Shown: one piece after another, positions 17,166 through 25,270 of the stretch
Layout: each line of letters starts with the position of its first letter
How positions within the stretch are numbered: position 1 is the stretch's first letter
From: an uncultured Bacilli bacterium
Lineage (GTDB): Bacteria > Bacillota_I > Bacilli_A > RF39 > UBA660
DNA: 36,791 nt
Direction of reading: 5' to 3'
Assembly (NCBI GenBank): GCA_934141145.1
Contig: CAKPCA010000012.1
Coordinates: forward strand, 1 to 36,791
Notes under the pieces: generated by a model
Seen by the model: only the letters and a program-made list of their open reading frames with translations
The model's database searches: none
Told to the model about the DNA's origin: nothing
Program-made: the position numbers and the translations under genes

Positions 17166-17843
17166 CTATTCTCCATCAGATAACTTTGCTACGGAAAGTT
17201 TATCTGAATCTTTTACAACTACTACAGTTGCTTCTTTTTGAAACTTATCATCATTTTTATATGTCCATTTTAACTTTATTTCATAAGCTTCTGCTTCTGT
17301 TACATTTTTAAAGTCTTCACTTTCAAATATTGCAGAAGGTACTACTTCCTCAGTAGATACAACTTCAATTGTATCTACTTCTGGAAGAGATTGTTTTCTA
17401 TCATTATCTAAATTATTTTTTACTTGTTTGTACATACCATCTCTTGCTTTATCAATAAAATCTGCCTGATGTTTTGTATATACGAATTGCACACCACCAA
17501 CATCATTTTTAGTTAGTTTATTATCAAGAGTATAGAAATCTATAACAAATAATTCACTTACTAATGTTGCATATTTTTTATTATCAACTTCTTTTTCTGA
17601 TAAAACTTTTTTTAACTCTTTAAACTTTTCTTTAAATAGTTTACTATCTGAATCTGAAACAGTATAATTAAATTCTTTTATTTCATCTACAACTTTAGTT
17701 TTTGCTTTATCATCACTATTTTTACCACCAACAACAAAGTATCCAATAATGAATGCTACTAAAATTAACATTAAAATTACAAATATTAATTTTATTTTTG
17801 CCTTTTTAGACATTCTTTTTTTATTTTTTTTATCTTTGTTCAT
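17166..17843 (-). CDS. single-pass membrane protein of unknown function between ltaS and LCP genes
   Basis: 225 residues, family not recognised. A very basic N-terminus (NKDKKNKKRMSKKAKIK) precedes one membrane span (about 19-41), then a 180-residue extracellular part that is charged and rich in K, D, E and V. It ends with beta-like segments (EAYEIKLKWTYKNDD, KEATVVVVKDSDKL) that suggest a small alpha/beta fold. There are no cysteines outside the membrane and no catalytic motif. It starts one base before the stop of the ltaS-like gene (ribosome site GAGGGAAATTAAT) and is followed by the LCP gene after 13 bp. The tight operon suggests a role in making, regulating or attaching wall polymers. 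Confidence 0.75.
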   Translation of the reverse strand: MNKDKKNKKRMSKKAKIKLIFVILMLILVAFIIGYFVVGGKNSDDKAKTKVVDEIKEFNYTVSDSDSKLFKEKFKELKKVLSEKEVDNKKYATLVSELFVIDFYTLDNKLTKNDVGGVQFVYTKHQADFIDKARDGMYKQVKNNLDNDRKQSLPEVDTIEVVSTEEVVPSAIFESEDFKNVTEAEAYEIKLKWTYKNDDKFQKEATVVVVKDSDKLSVAKLSDGE

Positions 17844-17844
17844 A

Positions 17845-19878
17845 TTAATTTCCCTCTACTCTTTCTAATCTAGAATTTTCGTTTTTAATTAAATCATATA
17901 ATATAATATCATTTGATATTTCAAGTCTCTTTGCAGCATATTTATTATTATTGTCTATTTCGTCATTATTTACTATATAGTCAGTATTAAGTACTTTATA
18001 CTGATCTTTTTGGCTATTATAATAAATATTATTAGTAAGCCAATTACCATTAGGGAATACAACAATATTATCATCTAAGTTCATAATATCATGTCCTAAT
18101 GCATATGTTGGTTTAACACCTAACATATTAGCAAGTGTCGGCATTGCATCATACATACCCATAGCAGTGTTTATTGTTTTATTGAACTTTTTATCTTTTG
18201 TCCATATTATAAATGGTACTGATCTATCAAGTTCATATTTATAATAATCTACATCTACATAATCTTCACTTGTTTTATCAATAATTCCATCTGTTGTTTT
18301 ATCATAATTATATAATCTTACATAGTCTTTTTTAGGAAGTTTAGCATCATGATCACCATAAATAACTAATACTGTATTTTCAAGTAATCCAGATTCATCT
18401 AATTCATTAACTAATTCTCCAAGGGCACTATCTGCATAATGTACTGATTTAAAATAGTTTCCTAATTTAGTACCTTCCATATATGGATATGATACATCTT
18501 CAGTTACTTCCTCACCATTTTCATTAGTTTTAGTAACTTGTTCTTTGATATCTACATCAAACTCACCATATTTATCTAAATCATCAAATGGTGTATGATT
18601 TGAAAGCATTATCATAGTTGCCATAAATTTTCCATTTTCTTCTTGTTCTTTTTTTAATTTTTCTACTGATTGTTTAAAGAATGACTTATCTGATAAACCA
18701 AGTCCAATTACTTCATCGATATTATAATCCTGTTTACTATAGAATTTATCGTATCCTAACTTTTTATGGAAATTGTTTCTATTCCAGAAATCTCCATTAT
18801 TAGCATGCATACTTATAGTTCTATATCCATCATTCTTAAGTAATTTCTGTAAAGTTTCATATTCCCTATTCCAGTAACTTATTGCAACTGCACCATTAGT
18901 AACTGGTAAAAGTGATGTTGAAAAAGTAAATTCTGAGTCACTGCTTGTACCACCACTAGCTTGTGCATAATAATTACTAAAATATATTCCTTCATTTTTT
19001 AGTCTATTTACATTAGGAGTTACTTCATTACCATTGAATGAAGTATTTAATGCTACATTTTGCATACTTTCAGCATGAATAACTATTACATTTCTATCTT
19101 TAAAGATATTAGTATATTCATTAGTCTTACTTTCATTTTTTTCTGAATAAAATTCCCTAAATGACTTAGCCGCATTATCATATCCAAATAACGTATTAAA
19201 TTTAGCATCTAAACTTTTAAATAAGTCATTTAATTGGTATGTATATACACCAAATTTCATAACTAAGAATTCTCTATTCCATTGTTTACTTAATCTACTA
19301 TATTCTACTGCAGTTACTGTCATAAAGAATACTGCATAAGTAGCTATACCTGCAATTAAAGTTGCCATAAATCTTTTTCTTTTATTTTCTTTCTTAGCAA
19401 CCGTATTATAATAATCTTTTTTCTTTTTCAAGCAATGATGAACTATTATAAGAACTATTGGTTGCCATAAAAATAAGAAATCTTTTAATTGTAATACATT
19501 TTCAACAACTGCATCACCAACATCTACTACAGTTAAAGAAACTGCAATAAGCGAGAATGATGCAAATGACATATAATATGTATAATAAAGTGAATTAATT
19601 ATACATATTGCTGTAAACAATACTGATATAATTAATAAATACTTAAATCTATTTTTAGGTTTAAATAAATATACAAATGATCCAAACAATAATATTACTG
19701 CTAAATCTGCAATTATAGGCTTTATTGCAAAATAATTATGTACTGTTAAAAATCTTAACATCATACCATTTAATAAAGTTGTTACTATAAAAGTAAAAAA
19801 TAATACATTTGTTTTTGCATATTCTTTATATTCAAAATTTTTAAATTGTTTTATAAATTTGGTTATTTTTTCTTTCAC
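17845..19878 (-). CDS. LTA synthase family sulfatase-fold transferase
   Basis: A membrane enzyme related to lipoteichoic acid synthase LtaS, which polymerises glycerol phosphate from phosphatidylglycerol outside the membrane. About five membrane spans fill residues 20-195, followed by an extracellular sulfatase-type domain. VIVIHAESMQN (metal-binding Glu) and GGTSSDSEFTFS, whose Thr is the catalytic nucleophile (T311 with this start), are present, as are RTISMHANNGDFWNR, LSNHTPF and VIYGDHDAKL (metal ligands). The GTG start fits GGAGGTG with 7-base spacing. An upstream in-frame ATG (19899) lies too close to the -10. It is first in an operon with an unknown membrane protein and the LCP gene. 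Members of this family can also transfer phosphoglycerol or phosphoethanolamine to other glycans. Confidence 0.92.
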   Translation of the reverse strand: MKEKITKFIKQFKNFEYKEYAKTNVLFFTFIVTTLLNGMMLRFLTVHNYFAIKPIIADLAVILLFGSFVYLFKPKNRFKYLLIISVLFTAICIINSLYYTYYMSFASFSLIAVSLTVVDVGDAVVENVLQLKDFLFLWQPIVLIIVHHCLKKKKDYYNTVAKKENKRKRFMATLIAGIATYAVFFMTVTAVEYSRLSKQWNREFLVMKFGVYTYQLNDLFKSLDAKFNTLFGYDNAAKSFREFYSEKNESKTNEYTNIFKDRNVIVIHAESMQNVALNTSFNGNEVTPNVNRLKNEGIYFSNYYAQASGGTSSDSEFTFSTSLLPVTNGAVAISYWNREYETLQKLLKNDGYRTISMHANNGDFWNRNNFHKKLGYDKFYSKQDYNIDEVIGLGLSDKSFFKQSVEKLKKEQEENGKFMATMIMLSNHTPFDDLDKYGEFDVDIKEQVTKTNENGEEVTEDVSYPYMEGTKLGNYFKSVHYADSALGELVNELDESGLLENTVLVIYGDHDAKLPKKDYVRLYNYDKTTDGIIDKTSEDYVDVDYYKYELDRSVPFIIWTKDKKFNKTINTAMGMYDAMPTLANMLGVKPTYALGHDIMNLDDNIVVFPNGNWLTNNIYYNSQKDQYKVLNTDYIVNNDEIDNNNKYAAKRLEISNDIILYDLIKNENSRLERVEGN

Positions 19879-19903
19879 CAAAATACACCTCCACAACATA
19901 TTG

Positions 19904-19912
19904 ATTATATCA
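19904..19912 (-). promoter_or_regulatory. ltaS-like operon promoter (extended -10)
   Basis: Minus strand TGATATAAT (TATAAT at 19904-19909) with TGGTAA 17 bp upstream as a poor -35. Its position means the upstream ATG at 19899 would lie at or before the transcript start, supporting the GTG start at 19878. Confidence 0.55.
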
Positions 19913-19957
19913 CTTTTTTATTATATTTACCATAGACATACTTTTTAATATGTAAAT

Positions 19958-20782
19958 TTACGATTCAAATTTATCATCACTTGCATTTATACTCATTCCA
20001 AGCACAAATATATAACTTATAAGATATATCCACAGCATAAGTATTATTATACTTGAAGCACTGCCATAAAATATATTATATGAAGCTATATTTGTCATAT
20101 AAAAAGAATAAAAAAATGTCATAATAGTCCACAAAATAGTTGTAAATAAAGATCCCTTATTTACAGTACTACTATTTATTTGTTTATTAGGTGCTATTGT
20201 ATATATTAGTTTAAGATTTATAAAAATGATAAAAATAGTAAGAGGCCATTTTGCAATATTATATATATCTATAACTCTATCTGTAATAAATGTTATATTT
20301 GTAAACTCTTGTATAAATAATAAAATTTTACTTCCAAATACAGGAATAACTATTATAAAAAACACTAACAATACTAAAATTATTGCTATAAATATTGCCT
20401 TTATAGTATCTTTTACTATATCCACTTCTTCAACTTTATATATATTTGATGCTGCAACTATTATAGATCTAGTTCCTTTTGAAACAAGCATTAAAGCAGA
20501 TACAACAAGAATAATTACATTGTAATCAAGTCCCTTACCTGCTAATAAAGGTATTATAAGTTTACTAGTATCTGCTGGGAGTGATATTTCTATAAATTCA
20601 ATTAAATTATCTATTGATATAGAAAATGAAGCTGATATTAAACCAATGAGTAAAATCATAGGAATTAATGATAGTAGTAAAAAGAAAGACAATTGTCCAG
20701 GAAGTATGGACATAACTGGCTTTCTCATCATTTGAATAACACTTTTTAAAAATTTATTTACTTTTTTCTTAATATTTTTCAA
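19958..20782 (-). CDS. YihY/BrkB-family membrane protein
   Basis: A 274-residue integral membrane protein with about six spans, of the YihY/virulence factor BrkB family (once mis-named RNase BN). Family-like segments are LPGQLSFFLLLSLIPMILLI near the N-terminus, SALMLVSKGTRSIIVAASNIY in the middle, and GSASSIIILMLWIYLISYIF near the end. The molecular function of the family is unsettled, with transport roles proposed. The start is TTG, with GGGTGAT five bases before it, 18 bp after the GGDEF gene, so it is probably the last gene of that operon. No clear terminator follows. Confidence 0.85.
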   Translation of the reverse strand: MKNIKKKVNKFLKSVIQMMRKPVMSILPGQLSFFLLLSLIPMILLIGLISASFSISIDNLIEFIEISLPADTSKLIIPLLAGKGLDYNVIILVVSALMLVSKGTRSIIVAASNIYKVEEVDIVKDTIKAIFIAIILVLLVFFIIVIPVFGSKILLFIQEFTNITFITDRVIDIYNIAKWPLTIFIIFINLKLIYTIAPNKQINSSTVNKGSLFTTILWTIMTFFYSFYMTNIASYNIFYGSASSIIILMLWIYLISYIFVLGMSINASDDKFES

Positions 20783-20800
20783 TTATATCACCCAAAATTT

Positions 20801-22870
20801 TTATTCTTCGTTTTCTTTTTGATTTTCCTTATTAGTTTTAATTTCAAGTACAGCTTCATTTATTGCATCATCAATTGTTTTTACATCATCCAAAATCATA
20901 CTATAACCAAGTGATGCACCAAATTTATAAGGTAAATTTTTAAATTCTTTATATAATCTTCTCATATAAGTTATTACTTTTGATTCTTCATAACCAACTA
21001 AATATATTAAAAATTCATCACCATTTGTTCTTACTATATCGCTTTGTTCTAACTGATTATTTATAAGAATATTTGCTGCTTTTTTTATTATAGCATCTCC
21101 CTCTTCATGACCATAAACATCATTAATATGTCCTATTTTATTAATGTTAATAACAATTACCGCTTGAGGATATATTTTATTTGCTTGCCATTTTGAATAA
21201 TTTTGATTTAAATAATGTCTATTTTTCAAAGAAGTTAAATGATCTACATATCTTACTTTATCTTCTCTTTTTATTTTACTAGTTATATTTTTGCTTTTAA
21301 AATAGAACATACTAAATGCAAATAATATTACTACTCCTGCAAAAATATAAATATAAGTCAAATCTATTTTTTTGCTGTCTTTTTCTAATTTTAATAATGC
21401 ATTAGCCCTATATGAATCAGCATTTATTGTTGAAATGTAATATTTATATAAACTTACAAAAGCCCTATTTTTATTCGAATTAAGAAGTATAAAACTAAAA
21501 TTAGTATTTATATCTTGTTCATATATAACTTTATAACCAGATAGTTCATTATTTCTATAATAATCATACGTATTATAATCCAGTATTACGATGGAATTAT
21601 CATTTAAAGAATTAAATAATGTTGATACTTTTTTAAATGCCTTTACAGTAATATCAGTTTTATCAGTAATATAATTAGCAATTTTATTTTCTAGCATATA
21701 TACTTCTTGACCCTTTAATGATCTAAATGAATTAACAGTAGTATTGACATTTTTAATACTAGATAAAACAACAATTTTTTCTTTATAAGGAGAAACTGTA
21801 TAATCAAAATTATTAGTTAAATCCTTATAATCATAGTAATTAAACGCAATATCAACTTTTCCATTATTTAAAGCTGATGTTAAATCTTTTATAGAATTAT
21901 ATTCTCTAACTTTGAATGTTACACCAGTTCTTTTTGCAAAATCATCTAACATTTCACTATTATAACCTATAAAATCTTCATTGATTTTTGACTCATAAGG
22001 TAAGTTTTTAACATACCCATATGTATATTCTTTACTCATGAAATCACTTTTAGTAACATCATCTAAGTTTTTTTGTTCAAAATAAAGTGAAAATAATCTA
22101 GAGTTATACGAATTAGATAATTTTTCTTTATTCCATCTTATATAAAATTTATTTATAATACTATTTAATATCTTTTCATCACCATCAACTTTTAATACAT
22201 AATTTGTATATATTTCTGGTATATTATAAGATATATAATAATTATTAGAAAATATTTTGTCTATATATTGATTAGATGAAACAATTGCATATTTTATCTC
22301 ATTATTATTAAGCGCTGTTACTATATTATCAATACTTGTATATGTATTATATACTACTTTAGTATTATCTGATAAATAATCTTTTATCGTTGTAAGTTCA
22401 GTATCAAGCGCCCCTATTGTTACATCTTCTAAATCAGTGAATTTTTTTACCTTTTTACTATCTTTACTTACAAGAACATAATTATCTTTAAAAAACAATA
22501 ATTCATTATCATCAAGTTTTGTTTTATGATTCATTTCAAATACATACTTACTACTACTTGAGCTTTTTCCCATTGAATATGGAATCATATTAAACTCTAT
22601 ACCAGTTTCTTTTGTAAAATCATCAAGAAAGTCAAAAAATACACCTTCACCCTCCATACCAAATATTGGTACATCATTTAAAATAGAAACATCTATAACT
22701 GATGATTTATTTTTTTCAATCCATCTTTTTTCTAGTATTGAAAATACACCATTAGAATTATTTTTATTTGTATAATATATACCAATTATAATAGCTAAAG
22801 AAATTAATATTATTGGTACTACTATTAATAATATTTTTTTTAAATTAAATTTCTTCTTTTTATTTTTCAT
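20801..22870 (-). CDS. diguanylate cyclase with two extracellular solute-binding sensor domains
   Basis: A transmembrane sensor likely to make cyclic di-GMP. A membrane span at about 13-31 is followed by two solute-binding (SBP_bac_3-like) domains, one with FDFLDDFTKETGIEFNMIPY and one with GYNSEMLDDFAKRTGVTFKV plus LTSALNNGKVDIAFNYYDY. After a second span (about 505-525) comes a GGDEF domain with DHLTSLKNRHYLNQ, KIGHINDVYGHEEGDAII and the active-site loop NGDEF (616-620), in which the first Gly is Asn. The usual RxxD inhibitory site is absent (EQSD at that place). The metal-binding Asp/Glu are intact, so activity is plausible. AGTAGGTGA precedes the ATG, 10 bp after the upstream membrane protein gene. 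Ligands are probably small polar compounds such as amino acids. Confidence 0.92.
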   Translation of the reverse strand: MKNKKKKFNLKKILLIVVPIILISLAIIIGIYYTNKNNSNGVFSILEKRWIEKNKSSVIDVSILNDVPIFGMEGEGVFFDFLDDFTKETGIEFNMIPYSMGKSSSSSKYVFEMNHKTKLDDNELLFFKDNYVLVSKDSKKVKKFTDLEDVTIGALDTELTTIKDYLSDNTKVVYNTYTSIDNIVTALNNNEIKYAIVSSNQYIDKIFSNNYYISYNIPEIYTNYVLKVDGDEKILNSIINKFYIRWNKEKLSNSYNSRLFSLYFEQKNLDDVTKSDFMSKEYTYGYVKNLPYESKINEDFIGYNSEMLDDFAKRTGVTFKVREYNSIKDLTSALNNGKVDIAFNYYDYKDLTNNFDYTVSPYKEKIVVLSSIKNVNTTVNSFRSLKGQEVYMLENKIANYITDKTDITVKAFKKVSTLFNSLNDNSIVILDYNTYDYYRNNELSGYKVIYEQDINTNFSFILLNSNKNRAFVSLYKYYISTINADSYRANALLKLEKDSKKIDLTYIYIFAGVVILFAFSMFYFKSKNITSKIKREDKVRYVDHLTSLKNRHYLNQNYSKWQANKIYPQAVIVININKIGHINDVYGHEEGDAIIKKAANILINNQLEQSDIVRTNGDEFLIYLVGYEESKVITYMRRLYKEFKNLPYKFGASLGYSMILDDVKTIDDAINEAVLEIKTNKENQKENEE

Positions 22871-22880
22871 AAGTCACCTA

Positions 22881-23375
22881 CTACCAACTAATTTCCTTAG
22901 AACTACTATTTTTATATCCCATTATAGGAAATTCTTTTATTGTTTCTTTTGTACCATCTTCTTTTGTTTTTTCAGTACCTTTTTCATCTGTTTTTGTTAT
23001 TATCATTTCTATATCATAAAAATTTTTTACTTCATCTGAAAAATCATTTAATGAATCTGAAGCAATTTTTTTAGCATCATCCAAAGATACATTTTCTTTT
23101 ACATTAAATATAATATTAACTATTTTTCCATGAATATTAAGTTTTGCTTCTGTTACATTTTCATTTTTTTTAATATTGTCTATGATTTTATTTTGATCAC
23201 TCTTTGTAAATGATATTTTGTCAATTCCATCAAGTCTATTTCCATAATATGAAATTTTACTATCAGGATATAAAATACCTTTTAATAATATTAAACAAAT
23301 TATACCAATTAAAACTAATGCACAAACTAACATTAATCTTTTATTTTTTACTATTTTTTTTACATTTTTATTCAT
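22881..23375 (-). CDS. single-pass membrane protein of unknown function
   Basis: 164 residues, family not recognised. A basic N-terminus and one membrane span (about 15-35) precede an extracellular domain that looks alpha/beta (YYGNRLDGIDKISFT, then NVTEAKLNIHGKIVNIIFNV, then DDAKKIASDSL), and a Lys/Glu/Thr-rich segment near the end (TDEKGTEKTKEDGTKETIKE). The start is ATG 23375, because AAAGGTGAT is well spaced before it, not the in-frame GTG 15 bases upstream. It is the first gene of an operon with the GGDEF sensor and the YihY protein and has a promoter with a -35. The alternating charged strands might be a ligand- or partner-binding module for the sensor, but that is a guess. Confidence 0.75.
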   Translation of the reverse strand: MNKNVKKIVKNKRLMLVCALVLIGIICLILLKGILYPDSKISYYGNRLDGIDKISFTKSDQNKIIDNIKKNENVTEAKLNIHGKIVNIIFNVKENVSLDDAKKIASDSLNDFSDEVKNFYDIEMIITKTDEKGTEKTKEDGTKETIKEFPIMGYKNSSSKEISW

Positions 23376-23398
23376 ATTATCACCTTTCACAATGCTAT

Positions 23399-23427
23399 AT
23401 TATACTATAAATACTTTTTTTAATCAA
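23399..23427 (-). promoter_or_regulatory. promoter of the GGDEF operon
   Basis: Minus strand TTGATT (23422-23427), 17-bp spacer, TATAAT (23399-23404). Its -35 abuts the stop codon of the upstream gene. Confidence 0.65.
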
Positions 23428-23880
23428 TCAAGCTTGTACTTTGGATAAAATTGGTACAGGAGATTTTTCTATTGTCATAGTTCTTTGTCCACCATTTACT
23501 TGTGCTAAACTTGGAATAGAATCTAATAAACTATAATCATCATTACCTTCTTCAGTATATAAAGAAGAAATTGGAATTATATCGTTTTCTAAATCATTAT
23601 CTTCAATTAATTCTTCTTCATTTTCTTTTGGTGCAATGACAATTTCTAATATTCTTGGTATGCTAGTTAAAAATGCAGCATTTGGAGTTTCTTTTTTTAT
23701 TATATATTCTTGCTCATCTTTATTATAATAAATATCTTGTTTATCATTATTATAAATAACACTTTCTTGTTTTTTCATTTGTTCAATATCATGAGTATTC
23801 TTTTCTACTTGTTCTTTTAATATTTCAAATTCTTCCTTTGATATTCCACTCGCTATTAAGCTTGGATTTTTAAATGCCAT
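23428..23880 (-). CDS. hypothetical acidic protein co-transcribed with a DUF1292 gene
   Basis: 150 residues, family not recognised. There is no signal peptide or membrane span, so it is likely cytoplasmic. Residues 14-40 (SKEEFEILKEQVEKNTHDIE) are a short heptad-like helix. A Tyr/Asn/Asp/Lys-rich linker follows, then a conserved-looking hydrophobic piece (AAFLTSIPRILEIVIAPK), and a strongly acidic stretch (EENEE..EDNDLEND type composition). GGAG (AAAGGAGAATAAGT) gives a strong ribosome site, two bases after the DUF1292 stop. The mix of coiled coil, acidic linker and short motifs suggests an adaptor rather than an enzyme. Confidence 0.7.
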   Translation of the reverse strand: MAFKNPSLIASGISKEEFEILKEQVEKNTHDIEQMKKQESVIYNNDKQDIYYNKDEQEYIIKKETPNAAFLTSIPRILEIVIAPKENEEELIEDNDLENDIIPISSLYTEEGNDDYSLLDSIPSLAQVNGGQRTMTIEKSPVPILSKVQA

Positions 23881-23882
23881 AC

Positions 23883-24146
23883 TTATTCTCCTTTCTTAGA
23901 ATTAAGTTCTTTATTTATTACTTCTTGAACTTTAGCCCACTCTTCATCATCTGAAATTGCATCAAAGAAATATTGACCATTTTCTTCTCTTATTCTTGAA
24001 GTATACAATTTAGATGCATCACCATTTTTTTCACCAAATGTATAAACTATGTAATCTTTATTATTTTCTTTCAAAGTAAAAGCTGTTACTACATCTGCTT
24101 CTATTTGTTGTCCTTTTGCATTTGTTATTAATACCTTTTTATTCAT
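23883..24146 (-). CDS. DUF1292 family protein
   Basis: An 87-residue small acidic cytoplasmic protein of the DUF1292 type, common in Bacillota, often near the yqgF/ireB/mltG genes, and of unknown function. Visible features fit: a beta-rich core with ENNKDYIVYTFGE followed by KLYTSRIREENGQYFFDAIS and an acidic helical end (DDEEWAKVQEVINKEL). GGAGGGTG precedes the ATG, and the promoter is extended -10. Here it is separated from its usual partners and paired with an unknown acidic protein. Confidence 0.8.
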   Translation of the reverse strand: MNKKVLITNAKGQQIEADVVTAFTLKENNKDYIVYTFGEKNGDASKLYTSRIREENGQYFFDAISDDEEWAKVQEVINKELNSKKGE

Positions 24147-24172
24147 AGTACACCCTCCATATTCTAAAATTT

Positions 24173-24201
24173 ATTATATCATTATTTTTTTTTAAAAACA
24201 A
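24173..24201 (-). promoter_or_regulatory. promoter of the DUF1292 operon
   Basis: Minus strand TTGTTT (24196-24201), 17-bp spacer, TGATATAAT with TATAAT at 24173-24178; extended -10. Confidence 0.6.
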
Positions 24202-24227
24202 TAAAAATAGATTTAAAATCTATTTTT
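24199..24227 (-). terminator. Rho-independent terminator of the pcrA-galU-ligA operon
   Basis: A 10-bp perfect stem (24203-24212 with 24218-24227), a 5-base loop, then TTTTTATTGTTTTT on the minus strand. It starts 11 bp past the last gene's stop, and its T-tract also supplies the TTGTTT -35 of the next promoter. Confidence 0.8.
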
Positions 24228-24238
24228 ATATAATATTA

Positions 24239-25258
24239 TTACTCACATATTTCTTTATATAATTTTTTCCACATTTCAAGAACATGTTCTTTACTATAAA
24301 ATTTTGATATTTCTCTAGAATTTTCTTTTGCTTTTTCATATTCTTTACTATTATTTTTAAGTAAGTCTAATTCTTTTACAAAATCGTCATTATTATCAGC
24401 AGATAAATACTTTTTAAATAAGATATCTTCATACAAATCTAAATTTCTTAAAAGAAGTGGTGTTCCACTACTCATAGCCTCTAAAATAGTCATTGGAAAT
24501 AATTCATTATATGATGGTACAAAAAGAACGTTACTTATATTATATAAGTTATTCATCTCACTTCTTGGAACAATTCCCAAAAATTGAACATTTTCTGGTG
24601 GATTATCCATTATTTTCTTTAACTCTTCATACCCATCAGTCATATGTCCAAAAGAAAAACCTCCTGCCCATAAAAATTTAACATCAGGCATTTTCTTTGC
24701 TACATCAATAAAATCTAAAACACCTTTTCTTGTTTGAACTTGACCTGCGCCTATTACTACAAAATCATTTTCTTTTAAATTATATTTTTTTCTTATTTCT
24801 TTTTTCTTTTTATCATCTACTTCAAAAAAATCCTCTTTAGATACAAAATTAGGTATATATGTTATTTTTTCTTTATTTAATCCAGCCTTAACCATATCTT
24901 TTATAAAAATCGGATTTACAACAACAAGTTCATCAGCGCTTTTATAAAAACTAATTACATATTTTTTAAATATTTTAAATAATGGTTTTGGTAATTTTAT
25001 TGAGCCATCTAATGTATCTGGTAAAAAGTGTACATATACAATCTTTTTTCCTTTAGTCAATTTAAGTTTTATATAGTTTTGTGGATCAATTGTATGTGCA
25101 TGTAATATATCATATTTTGTACCTTTATTAATTACTATATCAAAATCATCTTTTGCATCTTCTCTTAATAATTTTATAAGTTCTAAATATGCACTTCCAA
25201 CGCCTTGACCTGGGACTTTGTCCGCAGAAGATAACATATTTATAGATATCTTTTTCAT
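24239..25258 (-). CDS. GT4 glycosyltransferase, possibly glycolipid (LafB/CpoA-like)
   Basis: A GT-B glycosyltransferase. It begins MKKISINMLSSADKVPGQGV and contains DILHAHTIDP, VVNPIFIKDMVKAG, GAGQVQTRKGV (donor domain) and YNELFPMTILEAMSSG (E-x7-E). The N-terminal SSADKVPGQGVGSAY and HAHT features recall the diacylglycerol glycosyltransferases that make lipoteichoic acid glycolipid anchors in lactobacilli and streptococci. That function would match GalU next door and the LTA synthase in this window, but I cannot confirm it without alignment. The ATG at 25258 is chosen over the GTG six bases earlier because AAGGAGGTG is then seven bases away. It is the last gene of its operon. Confidence 0.85.
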   Translation of the reverse strand: MKKISINMLSSADKVPGQGVGSAYLELIKLLREDAKDDFDIVINKGTKYDILHAHTIDPQNYIKLKLTKGKKIVYVHFLPDTLDGSIKLPKPLFKIFKKYVISFYKSADELVVVNPIFIKDMVKAGLNKEKITYIPNFVSKEDFFEVDDKKKKEIRKKYNLKENDFVVIGAGQVQTRKGVLDFIDVAKKMPDVKFLWAGGFSFGHMTDGYEELKKIMDNPPENVQFLGIVPRSEMNNLYNISNVLFVPSYNELFPMTILEAMSSGTPLLLRNLDLYEDILFKKYLSADNNDDFVKELDLLKNNSKEYEKAKENSREISKFYSKEHVLEMWKKLYKEICE

Positions 25259-25270
25259 TTCCACACCTCC

